Shown piece after piece: positions 25,893-35,039 of a stretch of DNA of 64,000 bases. Under the pieces are notes generated by a model, which saw only the letters and a program-made list of their open reading frames with translations, was not told the origin of the DNA and ran no database searches. Numbering within the stretch: the first letter of the stretch is position 1; each line of letters begins with the position of its first letter. This stretch comes from Methylophilaceae bacterium LSUCC0717 (GTDB lineage: Bacteria > Pseudomonadota > Gammaproteobacteria > Burkholderiales > Methylophilaceae). The stretch covers positions 310,001 to 374,000 of the forward strand of contig CP103436.1 in NCBI GenBank assembly GCA_024919195.1. The letters run 5' to 3'. The position numbers and the translations under genes were made by a program.

Positions 25893-26869
25893 AGATATTG
25901 ATCTTTTTGTGATAAATAATTTTGGTAATAATCTGACACTCCAGAGTTAAGATCATTAAAATTTAAATCGTATCCGGTTTCAACAAGCTTATCAATTTTT
26001 GCTTCAGTAAAATACTGGTATTTTCCATCCAGATCAGAAGGCATATCAATGAATTTAATTTGTTCGATTGAAGCTTGATGATTTTTTATGAGAGATTGAG
26101 CTAGTTCATAAAAAGTTTGAGCTTTGCCTGTGCCTATATTAAATAACCCGCTTATTTTTTTTGTATTAAGTAAATGGATCATGGCTGAGACAGCATCTTT
26201 GACATAAATAAAATCTCTTAACTGACCACCATCTTCATATTGTGGATTATTACTTTTGAAAAGCTTAATTAATCCCTCATTACTAATTTGATTGAACGCA
26301 TGATAAACAACGCTCGCCATACGACCTTTATGATATTCATTTGGACCATATACATTAAAAAATTTACAGCCAGCCCAGTAAGGTGGACATAGATTATTTT
26401 CTGCCATACCCAAGGCCCAGCGATCAAAAAAATATTTGGAGTATCCGTAGGCATTTAATGGCTTTAAGCCTGAATTTAAATCATCATCATATCCTTGTGA
26501 ACCATCTCCGTATGTTGCCGCTGAACTGGCATAGATAAAGGGTATTTTTTTTTCTGTACAGTATGACCATAATTTTTGTGAAAAACGAATATTATCTTTA
26601 ATGAGCTTAGAAAAAATCTTTTCAGTGGTAGCGCTGATTGCCCCCATGTGAATAATGGCATCAATTTTTTTTGCATCAATTTGTTTTAGTGTTGTTAATA
26701 ATTCATCTTTTTTGACAAAATCTAGGTACTTTCTTTTACTAAAATTCTTTTCTTGATTCTCGTGGGCAAGATCATCGCAAAGAATAAGATCATTTTCACC
26801 TAAGATGCTATTAAGATGCCATGCAGCAACACTTCCAATCATCCCTGCTGCGCCAGTGATGATAATCAT
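25889..26869 (-). CDS. hldD: ADP-L-glycero-D-manno-heptose 6-epimerase
   Basis: A 326-residue short-chain dehydrogenase-type epimerase converting ADP-D-glycero-heptose into the L-glycero form used by WaaC and WaaF. The NAD(P) site is IITGAAGMIGSVAAWHLN; the catalytic YxxxK is in AYGYSKYFFDRW; CKFFNVYGPNEYHKGRMASVVYHAF is a signature of the HldD family. It overlaps hemH upstream and hldE downstream by 4 bases each. Confidence 0.96.
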   Translation of the reverse strand: MIIITGAAGMIGSVAAWHLNSILGENDLILCDDLAHENQEKNFSKRKYLDFVKKDELLTTLKQIDAKKIDAIIHMGAISATTEKIFSKLIKDNIRFSQKLWSYCTEKKIPFIYASSAATYGDGSQGYDDDLNSGLKPLNAYGYSKYFFDRWALGMAENNLCPPYWAGCKFFNVYGPNEYHKGRMASVVYHAFNQISNEGLIKLFKSNNPQYEDGGQLRDFIYVKDAVSAMIHLLNTKKISGLFNIGTGKAQTFYELAQSLIKNHQASIEQIKFIDMPSDLDGKYQYFTEAKIDKLVETGYDLNFNDLNSGVSDYYQNYLSQKDQYL

Positions 26870-27978
26870 GATAGCTTTTTCACCTTTTCAAAAGCTATTT
26901 TTGTTTCTTTAGATGCTTTGCTCATTTTAGATGCTGAATATTTGTTATCAATCCATCCCTGAAGATGGGCTTTTGCGATTTCAAACATGGCATTAATCCA
27001 CTCTTCGGAATCATTCAATGCTGGAATATATCTGTATTTTTTTGGATCTCCTCCATGTTCTGAGAATATCTCTCTGCCTTCCATATTAATTTCTTCAAGA
27101 GTTTCAAGACAATCACTTGAGAAGCCTGGACATAATACATCTACACGAATATCTTTTTCACTTCCCAATTCTTTAATGACTTCTGAAAAGTATGGTTTCA
27201 GCCATTCTGCTTTGCCAAACCTGGACTGGAAGGTTACTTGATATTGTTGCTCTTTTAATTTGAGAGCTGTAGTCAGCAATCTTGCGGTTTTATAACATTC
27301 ACAATGATAAGGGTCGCCTTGTAAAAGTGATTTTTTTGGAACCCCATGAAAACTCATAATAAGCTTATTTGGTTTAGATTTTTGCTGCCAAAACTTTGTA
27401 ATGGAATGTTTAAGCGCGTCGATATAAGCAGGATGGTCATGGTAGTTACGAATTACCCTTATTTCTGGAATATTTCGCGTTTTGATTAACTTTTTGAATA
27501 GTCCATCCATGGCAGCTCCAGTCGAGGATGAAGCATATTGCGGATAAAGAGGAAAAAAAAGAATCTTATTACAATTTTTTTCTTTAAGTTTATCAATTGC
27601 ATTTGCGATTGAAGGTTGCCCATAACTCATGCCGATTTCAATTTCAATTGGCTGTTTAATATTTTTTTGAATAAGTTTATTAAAGGCTTCTTTTTGTTTT
27701 TTTAAATTGACATAAAGAGGAGATCCTTGCTTGGTCCATATCGATTTATATTTTGCTGCACTTGCTTTAGGACGAAAAACCAAGATAATAAAATGAAGAA
27801 TCCAGCACCAAATAAACCGAGGAATCTCTACAACTCTTCTATCCATAAGAAATTGTTGAAGATATTTACGTAACGCTCCGGAGGTTGGTTTTTCTGGTGT
27901 CCCGAGATTGGCTAGAATGATTCCAACTTTGGGCTCGTCTCCGTGAGTGTATTTAGGTTCCTTATTGTAATAGGCCAT
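26866..27978 (-). CDS. hemH: Ferrochelatase
   Basis: A 370-residue enzyme that inserts Fe2+ into protoporphyrin IX, the last step of haem synthesis. VGIILANLGTPEKPTSGALRKYLQQFL, FFPLYPQYASSSTGA, LIMSFHGVPKKSL (catalytic His) and VLCPGFSSDCLETLEEI (Glu) are the family blocks. It lies between hrcA (1 base upstream) and hldD, an arrangement in which hrcA and hemH often adjoin in betaproteobacteria. Confidence 0.96.
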   Translation of the reverse strand: MAYYNKEPKYTHGDEPKVGIILANLGTPEKPTSGALRKYLQQFLMDRRVVEIPRFIWCWILHFIILVFRPKASAAKYKSIWTKQGSPLYVNLKKQKEAFNKLIQKNIKQPIEIEIGMSYGQPSIANAIDKLKEKNCNKILFFPLYPQYASSSTGAAMDGLFKKLIKTRNIPEIRVIRNYHDHPAYIDALKHSITKFWQQKSKPNKLIMSFHGVPKKSLLQGDPYHCECYKTARLLTTALKLKEQQYQVTFQSRFGKAEWLKPYFSEVIKELGSEKDIRVDVLCPGFSSDCLETLEEINMEGREIFSEHGGDPKKYRYIPALNDSEEWINAMFEIAKAHLQGWIDNKYSASKMSKASKETKIAFEKVKKLS

Positions 27979-28986
27979 TTATATTTTTTTTTGGTGATTA
28001 TTTAAGCTTAGCAGTTTAGCAGTTATGTCAACAATTGGAATAACCCTTTCATAAGCCATTCTTGTTGGGCCTATGACACCCAAAGATCCAATAACCTCTC
28101 CATCTACTTCATATGGCGATGTAATAATGCTACATTCATCAAGGCCGTGATAGCCCGATTCTTCTCCAATAAAAATTTGCACCCCAGAAGAATTCTGACT
28201 TTTTTCAAGAAGATCCATGAGCGTATTTTTTTTATCAAAAATTTGAATAATTTTTTTTAGACTGCCTAAATCTTTAGCAAGCTCTTCATTATCAATCAAA
28301 TTTTCTTTACCGCTAATAAAAATATTTTCATAATTATTTGGATTGGAGTTATCCATTGCGGACTGCATCAGATCGTACATCCTTTTCTTTGTTTCATTGA
28401 TTTCTTTAGCGATCTTTTCAAATGATTCCTCAATCGTTAGTCCAGAGTAATTCTTGGTAAAGTAGTTTGAAATTTCAACCAATTCATGAGGCGAGTAATC
28501 TTTATCTACTTTAAGAATTTTATTCATTACTTGCCCATCGCTAGTAACTAAAATCGCCAAAATTTGATTGGAAGATAAATTAATAAATTCGATATGTTTA
28601 AACGTATTTTTTTTCAACTTGGGTATGAGAATCAATCCTGCATGATGAGTGAGGCTGGATAAAGTATCTGCAATAGTATTGGATACGTTTTGCATATTAT
28701 TCATTTTTTCAGAGATAAGATTTATCTCTTGCACAGTTGGATCTTTGTAAGTGAGTAAAGTATCCACAAAGTACCTGTAACCTTTTTTTGTAGGAATTCT
28801 CCCTGCAGATGTATGAGGGCTAGATATAAAACCTTGATCCTCAAGAGTTTTCATAATATTTCTTATACTTGCCGGACTTAGATCAACTTCAGCATGACTG
28901 GATAAAGTTTTAGAACCAACGGGCGCACCATCAGCAATATGCTGGCTTATTAAAACTTTTAGAAGCTGTTGTGATCTTGTATCCAT
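27979..28986 (-). CDS. hrcA: Heat-inducible transcription repressor HrcA
   Basis: A 335-residue winged-helix repressor. The DNA-binding domain reads RSQQLLKVLISQHIADGAPVGSKTL, then LSPASIRNIMKTLEDQGFISSPHTSAGRIPTKKGYRYFVDTL, the classic HrcA wing; the GAF-like dimerisation domain follows. It binds CIRCE. The only CIRCE element I found in this window is on the rpoH promoter (2089-2115). None is seen in front of hrcA itself or grpE/dnaK, so it seems not to autoregulate here. Its activity normally depends on GroEL, which is not in the window. Confidence 0.96.
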   Translation of the reverse strand: MDTRSQQLLKVLISQHIADGAPVGSKTLSSHAEVDLSPASIRNIMKTLEDQGFISSPHTSAGRIPTKKGYRYFVDTLLTYKDPTVQEINLISEKMNNMQNVSNTIADTLSSLTHHAGLILIPKLKKNTFKHIEFINLSSNQILAILVTSDGQVMNKILKVDKDYSPHELVEISNYFTKNYSGLTIEESFEKIAKEINETKKRMYDLMQSAMDNSNPNNYENIFISGKENLIDNEELAKDLGSLKKIIQIFDKKNTLMDLLEKSQNSSGVQIFIGEESGYHGLDECSIITSPYEVDGEVIGSLGVIGPTRMAYERVIPIVDITAKLLSLNNHQKKI

Positions 28987-29078
28987 CTATTTATGAATAT
29001 TGAATAATTAGTAGTTATTATTTAAATAGATTAAAATTATTGATTCAATTATATCAAGTAAATACATTTGGTTACTTT

Positions 29079-29939
29079 ATGAACTTTAAAAAAATTGTCA
29101 TTATTGGAAAATACAATAACCTTAAAGAAGACCTCAGCTTTTTGGATAAGCTAAAAGGCCTTATAAAGTTTATAGACAATCAAGGGCTTCAAGTATTCGT
29201 TGAGGAAAAAACACAGCAGCAATTCAAAGTTAACCAATATCAATCAATTACCTTGGCTGAGTGTAGTAATGTAGACCTAATTATTGTGTTAGGTGGTGAT
29301 GGAACTATGCTGGGAGTCGCTAGAGCTGTTTCTCATCTCAATGTCCCTATTGTAGGTATCAATCAAGGACGATTTGGTTTTTTAGCCGACGTTAGTTTTG
29401 ATGGCATGGAAAATGAACTATCTCAAATCTTACAAGGTGCGTATGAACTTGATAAACGCATGCTTTTGCAAGTAAAAGTATCGAGAGACGGTAATCTAAT
29501 ATATGAATCTATTGCTTTTAACGATGTTGTTATTAAAAGTGGCTCGCGATTAATTGAATTGGAATTGAGCGTGGATCAGAAATTGCTTCATAAACAAAGA
29601 TCGGATGGAATAATTATTGCAACACCTACAGGAACCACAGCTTATGCATTGTCTGCAGGTGGCCCAATTCTTCACCCGACAATTGATGCCGTTTCGATTG
29701 TTCCCATCAGTCCTCATACCCTTAGTAATAGGCCCATCGCATTAGACGCAACAAAACCCATATCTGCAAAAATTATTGATATGGATGAAGGTTTTCTGAG
29801 TGTGGATGGTCAAATAAAATTTCCGTTAGACATCAGAGATAAAATCTCAATTAATAAGTCGAAAAATACAATTACTATCCTCCATCCCAAAGATTATTGT
29901 TATTTTGAGATGCTCCGAAATAAATTAAACTGGGGTTAA
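29079..29939 (+). CDS. nadK: NAD kinase
   Basis: A 286-residue enzyme that phosphorylates NAD to NADP. LIIVLGGDGTMLGVARAV carries the GGDG motif; PTGTTAYALSAGGPILHP binds NAD. I start at ATG 29079 (MNFKKIVIIGKYNN), the normal family N-terminus; the upstream TTG 29040 would add 13 residues without similarity. Divergent from hrcA with a 92-base gap and followed 4 bases later by recN. Confidence 0.95.
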   Translation: MNFKKIVIIGKYNNLKEDLSFLDKLKGLIKFIDNQGLQVFVEEKTQQQFKVNQYQSITLAECSNVDLIIVLGGDGTMLGVARAVSHLNVPIVGINQGRFGFLADVSFDGMENELSQILQGAYELDKRMLLQVKVSRDGNLIYESIAFNDVVIKSGSRLIELELSVDQKLLHKQRSDGIIIATPTGTTAYALSAGGPILHPTIDAVSIVPISPHTLSNRPIALDATKPISAKIIDMDEGFLSVDGQIKFPLDIRDKISINKSKNTITILHPKDYCYFEMLRNKLNWG

Positions 29940-29943
29940 AGAG

Positions 29944-31590
29944 GTGTTAACCAATCTGCACATTCAGGATTATGTCATCGTAGATGAGCTTAATCTTTCA
30001 TTTGAAAAAGGATTTATCGGGCTGACAGGAGAAACTGGTGCGGGTAAGTCAATTTTGATTGATGCACTGTCCTTATCTTTAGGCGCAAGAAGTGAAAGTG
30101 GGTTAATTAGAAAAGGTTGTGAAAAAGCTGAAATTATTACGGAGTTTGATATAAAAAATAATCAAGCTGTAATCGAATGGTTAAAAGACAATGATTTGTA
30201 TGATGATGATTCTTTGTTACTCAGGCGTATTATATTTTCAGATGGAAGATCCAAGGCTTATATTAACTCAATCCCCAGTCCAATATCCAAATTAAAAGAT
30301 GTCAGTGAGTTATTAATTGATATTTATAGTCAAAACTCATTTCATTCTTTAACTCAACCCAAAACTCAATTAAGTATTTTGGATGAGTATGCAGACACAA
30401 CGAATCTTGAAAAAAAATCACAACAACTTTTTCATGAATGGAAAAGTTTAGAAAAAAGAAAAAGAGAATTTGATGAGAATAAAATAAAAATTCATGAAGA
30501 ATACGAAGATCTTCAAATTAAAATCAAGGAATACAAAGATTTAAATTTTAGCTTTGATCATTGGGAACAAGTTCAGTTGGATCATAAGAAGTTATCCAAC
30601 GCAAAAGAATTAATCAGCCTCATTCAACAGTGCCTGAGTTATATGAATAATGAAGATTTCTCAGCCTCTGGTATTTTAAAAGATTTAAATAAATTGTTAT
30701 CTGAGGCCGCTCAACTTGACAAGCATCTTAACGAGGACTTGAATCTTTCTAATGAGATACTAATTCAAGCTAGCGAGCTGGAAAGAAATTTAAATAATTA
30801 TTTAAGTAAATTCAATGATGATGAAGAAAGGGTTAGAGAAATTGAAGATTATATTCAAGGAGTCTTTAACTTTTCCAGAAAATATCACATACAACCTGAG
30901 TTGTTCGAAAATGAATCATTAAATTGGTTCAAGAGATTTGATGAAATTGCAACATTATTTGAGGAAAATCAATTTGCAGAATTAGAAAAAAAAGCATTTG
31001 ATGATTATTTAATTAATGCAAAAAATTTATCTGAAAAGAGAGCGATAGCGGCAAAAAATTTAGGCAGTGAAATCTCACTATTGTTAAATCAACTTTCTTT
31101 CTCTAATGCTGATTTTAAAATTGATTTAGAAAAAATAGAACCTGGAGCCTCAGGGATCGATCAAGTTAAATTTTTAATAAAAACATACAAGGGTGCTGAT
31201 TTTTCTCCAATTGCAAAAACAGCCTCAGGTGGCGAGTTATCAAGAATAAGCTTAGCAATTAGAGTGGCCTCAGCAAAAAATACAAATGTTCCAGTGATGA
31301 TTTTTGACGAGGTCGATGTTGGTATCGGCGGAGGCGTTGCGGAAGTGGTTGGGAATCTCCTAAATCAATTAGGGAGCCAACATCAAGTCTTTTCAATTAC
31401 CCACTTAGCTCAAGTCGTATCAAAGGCCAACTTCCATTTTAAAGTGCATAAAGAAGAATCTGGAGAAACAGCGATTTCTAAAATATTTATTCTTGATACT
31501 GAGGAAAGGATTAAAGAAACAGCCAGAATGATTGGTGGATTAGAAATTACTGAAACAACCTTGATGCATGCGAAAGAGCTGCTAAGCTAA
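29944..31590 (+). CDS. recN: DNA repair protein RecN
   Basis: A 548-residue SMC-like ATPase for double-strand break repair. Walker A GETGAGKSILIDALSLSLG near the N-terminus, long coiled-coil arms in the middle (about 150-360), ABC signature ASGGELSRISLAI and Walker B VMIFDEVDVGIGG near the C-terminus. The start codon is GTG 29944, overlapped by an AAGAGG Shine-Dalgarno at the nadK end. nadK-recN is a conserved pair. Confidence 0.96.
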   Translation: MLTNLHIQDYVIVDELNLSFEKGFIGLTGETGAGKSILIDALSLSLGARSESGLIRKGCEKAEIITEFDIKNNQAVIEWLKDNDLYDDDSLLLRRIIFSDGRSKAYINSIPSPISKLKDVSELLIDIYSQNSFHSLTQPKTQLSILDEYADTTNLEKKSQQLFHEWKSLEKRKREFDENKIKIHEEYEDLQIKIKEYKDLNFSFDHWEQVQLDHKKLSNAKELISLIQQCLSYMNNEDFSASGILKDLNKLLSEAAQLDKHLNEDLNLSNEILIQASELERNLNNYLSKFNDDEERVREIEDYIQGVFNFSRKYHIQPELFENESLNWFKRFDEIATLFEENQFAELEKKAFDDYLINAKNLSEKRAIAAKNLGSEISLLLNQLSFSNADFKIDLEKIEPGASGIDQVKFLIKTYKGADFSPIAKTASGGELSRISLAIRVASAKNTNVPVMIFDEVDVGIGGGVAEVVGNLLNQLGSQHQVFSITHLAQVVSKANFHFKVHKEESGETAISKIFILDTEERIKETARMIGGLEITETTLMHAKELLS

Positions 31591-31591
31591 A

Positions 31592-32017
31592 TTACTTTTT
31601 GTGTGGGCACGGTTTTTTGTTACAGTCTCCATACAGATACAATGAGTGATCAATGATTGTAAATCCATTATCTTCTGCAATTGTTTTTTGTCTTTTTTCA
31701 ATTTCACTATCAACAAATTCAACAACGTGACCACATTGAAGGCAAACAATATGATCATGGTGAGATTCTTCATTGAGCTCATAGACTGCTTTGCCACTTT
31801 CAAAATGGTGTTTTAGGAGTAATCCGGCTTGCTCAAACTGGGTCAATACTCGATAAATGGTGGCCAGTCCAATATCCTCGCCATTATTAATCATTATTTT
31901 GTAAATTTCTTCAGCAGAGAGATGTTTTTCGCGGTTGTTCTCAAATATATTCAAAACTCGTAAACGAGGAATGGTTGCTTTTAAGCCTGTTTTTTTAAAA
32001 TCAACATGGTCTTCCAT
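31592..32017 (-). CDS. fur: Ferric uptake regulator Fur
   Basis: A 141-residue metal-dependent repressor. LKATIPRLRVLNIFENN begins the winged helix and DIGLATIYRVLTQFEQAGLL is the recognition helix. SHHDHIVCLQCGHVVEF gives the His/Cys metal sites, with YGDCNKKPCPH at the C-terminus. I use ATG 32017; an upstream TTG (32032) would add five residues. It is divergent from bamE, the usual arrangement in betaproteobacteria, and no clear Fur box is seen in the 84-base gap. Confidence 0.95.
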   Translation of the reverse strand: MEDHVDFKKTGLKATIPRLRVLNIFENNREKHLSAEEIYKIMINNGEDIGLATIYRVLTQFEQAGLLLKHHFESGKAVYELNEESHHDHIVCLQCGHVVEFVDSEIEKRQKTIAEDNGFTIIDHSLYLYGDCNKKPCPHKK

Positions 32018-32101
32018 AATTTTTCCAGACAATGAATTTATTTAACAATCATCATGGTATATTATTCAGGCTTAATGTTCAAAAATTTTATAAATCAATA
32101 A

Positions 32102-32980
32102 ATGCGCTACCGTCATCTTATATTTTTTCTTACTTTCATTTTTTTAACTGCCTGCTCTGTTAAAAGTCCAATAGATTACTTCGAGGCAAAGATATATAAA
32201 TTAGACGTTCAGCAAGGAAATATAATTAAAGCTGAAATGCTGATGGGTTTAAAGCCAGGAATGACCAGAGCCCAAGTAAAGTATGTTCTTGGGACCCCAT
32301 TGATTCAGGATTCTTTCCATGAAAATCGCTGGGATTATATTTACAAGATGATTAAAGATGATCGATTAATTGAAGAGCGACATGTTGTAGTCCGTTTCGA
32401 GGATGATGAATTAGTTGATATCAAAGGAGATATTATCCAATCTAATGATATATTGATTGGTGCTGAAACAGAAAAACAATCCAAAGTCATTACTCTCTCA
32501 GAAGCTGACTACGAAGAGCAAAAAAAGGATAAAAATTCTATACTTAGTCGACTTAAATTTTGGGAAGATGAAGCTGATCAAAAGACTGAGGAATCAACTA
32601 TAAAAATCTCGAAGGAAGAGTTGGAAGAAGAGAAAAAAGACAGCAAATCCCTTTTAAGCCGTCTTAAATTCTGGGAAAGTGAAACTGAAGATGGGTTGAT
32701 AAAAGATATGCAAACTGAGAAAGAGTCAAAAGCCGTTGCAATCGAAGAAAAGCCTGTTGATGTAATTCAAGAAGATGAGAATTTACTTACCAAGGAGGAG
32801 CCTGAGAAGATTATTTCAGAGCAAGATGATATTGATGTGGTTAATAGTAAAGAGAAAAAATATGTGATTGATGAAACTCAGTCAATGAGTTCATCGGTCA
32901 AGGACGATATAATAAAATCCTTACCCGATGAATCCGATCCCAAATATTTTGAGTTATTATTAGAAAAAATTGGTTTTTAA
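32102..32980 (+). CDS. bamE: Outer membrane assembly lipoprotein BamE with a long acidic C-terminal tail
   Basis: A 292-residue lipoprotein. Signal peptide ends at a lipobox LTAC (C18). Residues 20 to about 112 are a normal BamE/SmpA domain (IIKAEMLMGLKPGMTRAQVKYVLGTP and NRWDYIYKM), which supports BamA in outer membrane protein insertion. The remaining 180 residues are unusual for the family: Glu/Lys/Asp-rich, low complexity, with a repeated block ILSRLKFWEDE (147-157) and LLSRLKFWESE (184-194). Typical BamE proteins are about 110-170 residues. The tail may be disordered; its role is unknown. dapB starts 2 bases after its stop. Confidence 0.9.
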   Translation: MRYRHLIFFLTFIFLTACSVKSPIDYFEAKIYKLDVQQGNIIKAEMLMGLKPGMTRAQVKYVLGTPLIQDSFHENRWDYIYKMIKDDRLIEERHVVVRFEDDELVDIKGDIIQSNDILIGAETEKQSKVITLSEADYEEQKKDKNSILSRLKFWEDEADQKTEESTIKISKEELEEEKKDSKSLLSRLKFWESETEDGLIKDMQTEKESKAVAIEEKPVDVIQEDENLLTKEEPEKIISEQDDIDVVNSKEKKYVIDETQSMSSSVKDDIIKSLPDESDPKYFELLLEKIGF

Positions 32981-32982
32981 TT

Positions 32983-33786
32983 ATGAGTAAAATAAAAGTT
33001 ATTATCCTTGGCGCCTCTGGCAAGATGGGGCAAATGTTAATTCAAGAAACCATTAACGATGATGAATTAATATTAGTTGGAGCGCATGATATCGCTAGCA
33101 GTCATGCCATGGGAAAAGATGCCGGTTATTTTATTGGCAAAGAAACTAAAGTTTTGATTCAAGACAATATTGATCATCTTCTATCTGAAAGCGATGTGAT
33201 TATTGACTTTACTCGACCAGAAGGAACAATGGAATTTCTTAAAAAAGCATCTGATCATAAAACCTCTTATGTTATTGGAACAACAGGATTCAACTCATCG
33301 GAGTTGGATTTGATCCATCAGTACAGCCAACACATTCCAATTTGTATGGCTCCGAATATGAGTGTTGGTGTGAATGTCCTCATCTCTTTGGTTGAGAAAG
33401 CTGCTGAACTTCTTCCTGAATATGATTTTGAAGTGGTTGAGGCTCATCATAAACACAAAGTAGATGCACCATCAGGAACCGCTTTAAGACTGGGTCAAGC
33501 GGCAGCCGATGGATTAAACATATCGTTAGAAAAAAATGCGATCTACACACGACATGGCCGTGAAGAGAAAAGAAGAAATAATGAAATCGGTTTTTCTACG
33601 ATTAGGGCCGGGGATATTGTTGGCGAACATACTGTGCTCATCGCTGGTAATGGTGAGAGAATTGAATTGACTCATAAAGCTACTAGCCGTTTAAATTTTG
33701 CATCAGGTGCTTTAAAGGCAGCTAAGTTTGTTGCAAATCAAAAACCAAAATTATTTGATATGCAGGAAGTGTTAAATTTAAAATAA
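32983..33786 (+). CDS. dapB: 4-hydroxy-tetrahydrodipicolinate reductase
   Basis: A 267-residue NAD(P)H-dependent reductase of lysine and diaminopimelate synthesis. The nucleotide site is VIILGASGKMGQMLIQE; the signature EAHHKHKVDAPSGTALRLG contains the catalytic His and Lys. FTRPEGTMEFL and TTGFNSSEL are also typical. Follows bamE closely; carA lies 113 bases downstream behind its own promoter. Confidence 0.97.
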   Translation: MSKIKVIILGASGKMGQMLIQETINDDELILVGAHDIASSHAMGKDAGYFIGKETKVLIQDNIDHLLSESDVIIDFTRPEGTMEFLKKASDHKTSYVIGTTGFNSSELDLIHQYSQHIPICMAPNMSVGVNVLISLVEKAAELLPEYDFEVVEAHHKHKVDAPSGTALRLGQAAADGLNISLEKNAIYTRHGREEKRRNNEIGFSTIRAGDIVGEHTVLIAGNGERIELTHKATSRLNFASGALKAAKFVANQKPKLFDMQEVLNLK

Positions 33787-33787
33787 G

Positions 33788-33806
33788 TTGGATTTAATTA
33801 ATCCAA
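33788..33806 (+). terminator. Possible weak terminator after dapB
   Basis: TTGGATT (33788-33794), loop TAATT, AATCCAA (33800-33806) form a 7-bp stem right after the dapB stop, followed by a short T-rich run (TTTATT). The stem is AT-rich, so termination would be weak. It separates the bamE-dapB pair from the carA promoter. Confidence 0.4.
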
Positions 33807-33810
33807 TTTA

Positions 33811-33839
33811 TTGAACGACACCTAAATTTCTAATATAAT
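33811..33839 (+). promoter_or_regulatory. Predicted carAB promoter
   Basis: TTGAAC (33811-33816), a 17-base spacer and a perfect TATAAT (33834-33839). The carA start is 60 bases downstream of the -10. No PyrR-like or arginine operator was recognised in the leader. Confidence 0.7.
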
Positions 33840-33899
33840 TCAGAAGTTTGAAAGTTATTCTTTTAAACACCCCTAGATTAATTAACACAGGAGTGTTCT

Positions 33900-35039
33900 T
33901 TGTCGGAAAAAATACCGGCTCTTCTAATTCTTAAAGATGGAACAAGGTTCCATGGCACATCAATTGGCGCAAACACTTCTTCAGTTGGCGAAGTTGTATT
34001 TAATACTTCAATTACCGGCTACCAAGAAATTCTTACTGACCCATCTTATGCAGAGCAGATTGTTACCTTAACCTACCCCCATATTGGGAACACAGGGACA
34101 AATAATGAAGATTATGAAAGTAACTTGCCTTATTGCAAAGGGTTGATTGTTCATAGCGTGTCACCATTGAGTTCAAACTTTAGGAATCAAAAAGACCTTG
34201 TTACATTTTTAAAAGAACATAACATTCCAGCCATTACTGACTTAGATACCAGAAAATTAACTAGACACATCAGAAACAATGGAGCTCAGCCAGGATTGAT
34301 CTTAATAGGAGAAGATCAAGACGATTTAAGTATGTTAGATACTTTCCCCGGATTGTCTGGCATGGATCTTGCAAAAGTGGTTTCAACAAAAAAACAATAT
34401 GCTTTCAATGAGGGGGAGTGGTCTTTAGGTGAAGGACACAAACACATTTCTGAAACACAATTCAAGGTTGTGGCATATGACTTTGGAATTAAAAAAAATA
34501 TTTTAAGGATGCTAGCTTCCCGTGGAGCTGATTTAATTGTTGTTCCTGCTGAAACGGATTTTCAAGAGGTTTTAAAATTAAATCCTGATGGAATTTTTCT
34601 ATCTAATGGACCCGGTGATCCAGAGCCATGCGAATATGCTATCAAAAATATTAAAGAATTTTTAAAGCAATCCATTCCAATTTTCGGAATTTGTTTAGGA
34701 CACCAATTGCTTTCATTAGCTCTTGGGGCGCAAACCAAAAAAATGAAATTTGGTCATCATGGTGCCAACCATCCTGTACAAGATTTAAACTCAAAAAAAG
34801 TTTTTATTACCAGTCAAAATCACGGATTTACGGTAGATGAAAGTTCGCTGAATGATAATATTGTCGTAACTCATAAATCACTGTTTGATCAAACAATTCA
34901 AGGGATTGAGTCAAAAAATAAATTAGCTTTTAGTTTTCAGGGCCATCCAGAAGCAAGTCCAGGACCTACCGAGATGGCTTATTTATTCGATCAGTTTTTT
35001 TCTAATATGCAAGCCCATAAAGGAGAGTTGATTGGCTAA
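33900..35039 (+). CDS. carA: Carbamoyl-phosphate synthase small (glutaminase) subunit
   Basis: A 379-residue amidotransferase subunit that releases ammonia from glutamine for CarB. The N-terminal domain has [36 protein letters not shown]; the class I glutaminase domain has [15 protein letters not shown] (nucleophile Cys) and [13 protein letters not shown] (His and Glu). The start is TTG 33900, set by a good AGGAG six bases upstream (33889-33893). The stop overlaps carB by 8 bases. Confidence 0.96.
   Translation: MSEKIPALLILKDGTRFHGTSIGANTSSVGEVVFNTSITGYQEILTDPSYAEQIVTLTYPHIGNTGTNNEDYESNLPYCKGLIVHSVSPLSSNFRNQKDLVTFLKEHNIPAITDLDTRKLTRHIRNNGAQPGLILIGEDQDDLSMLDTFPGLSGMDLAKVVSTKKQYAFNEGEWSLGEGHKHISETQFKVVAYDFGIKKNILRMLASRGADLIVVPAETDFQEVLKLNPDGIFLSNGPGDPEPCEYAIKNIKEFLKQSIPIFGICLGHQLLSLALGAQTKKMKFGHHGANHPVQDLNSKKVFITSQNHGFTVDESSLNDNIVVTHKSLFDQTIQGIESKNKLAFSFQGHPEASPGPTEMAYLFDQFFSNMQAHKGELIG

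Noticed and set aside
31582-31803. A 73-codon minus-strand frame within fur
   Set aside because: Overlapping frame of the same strand inside a clear fur gene; low-complexity Lys/Leu sequence.
32018-32101. Possible Fur box between fur and bamE
   Set aside because: No stretch approaches the GATAATGATAATCATTATC pattern; only scattered AT-rich bases.
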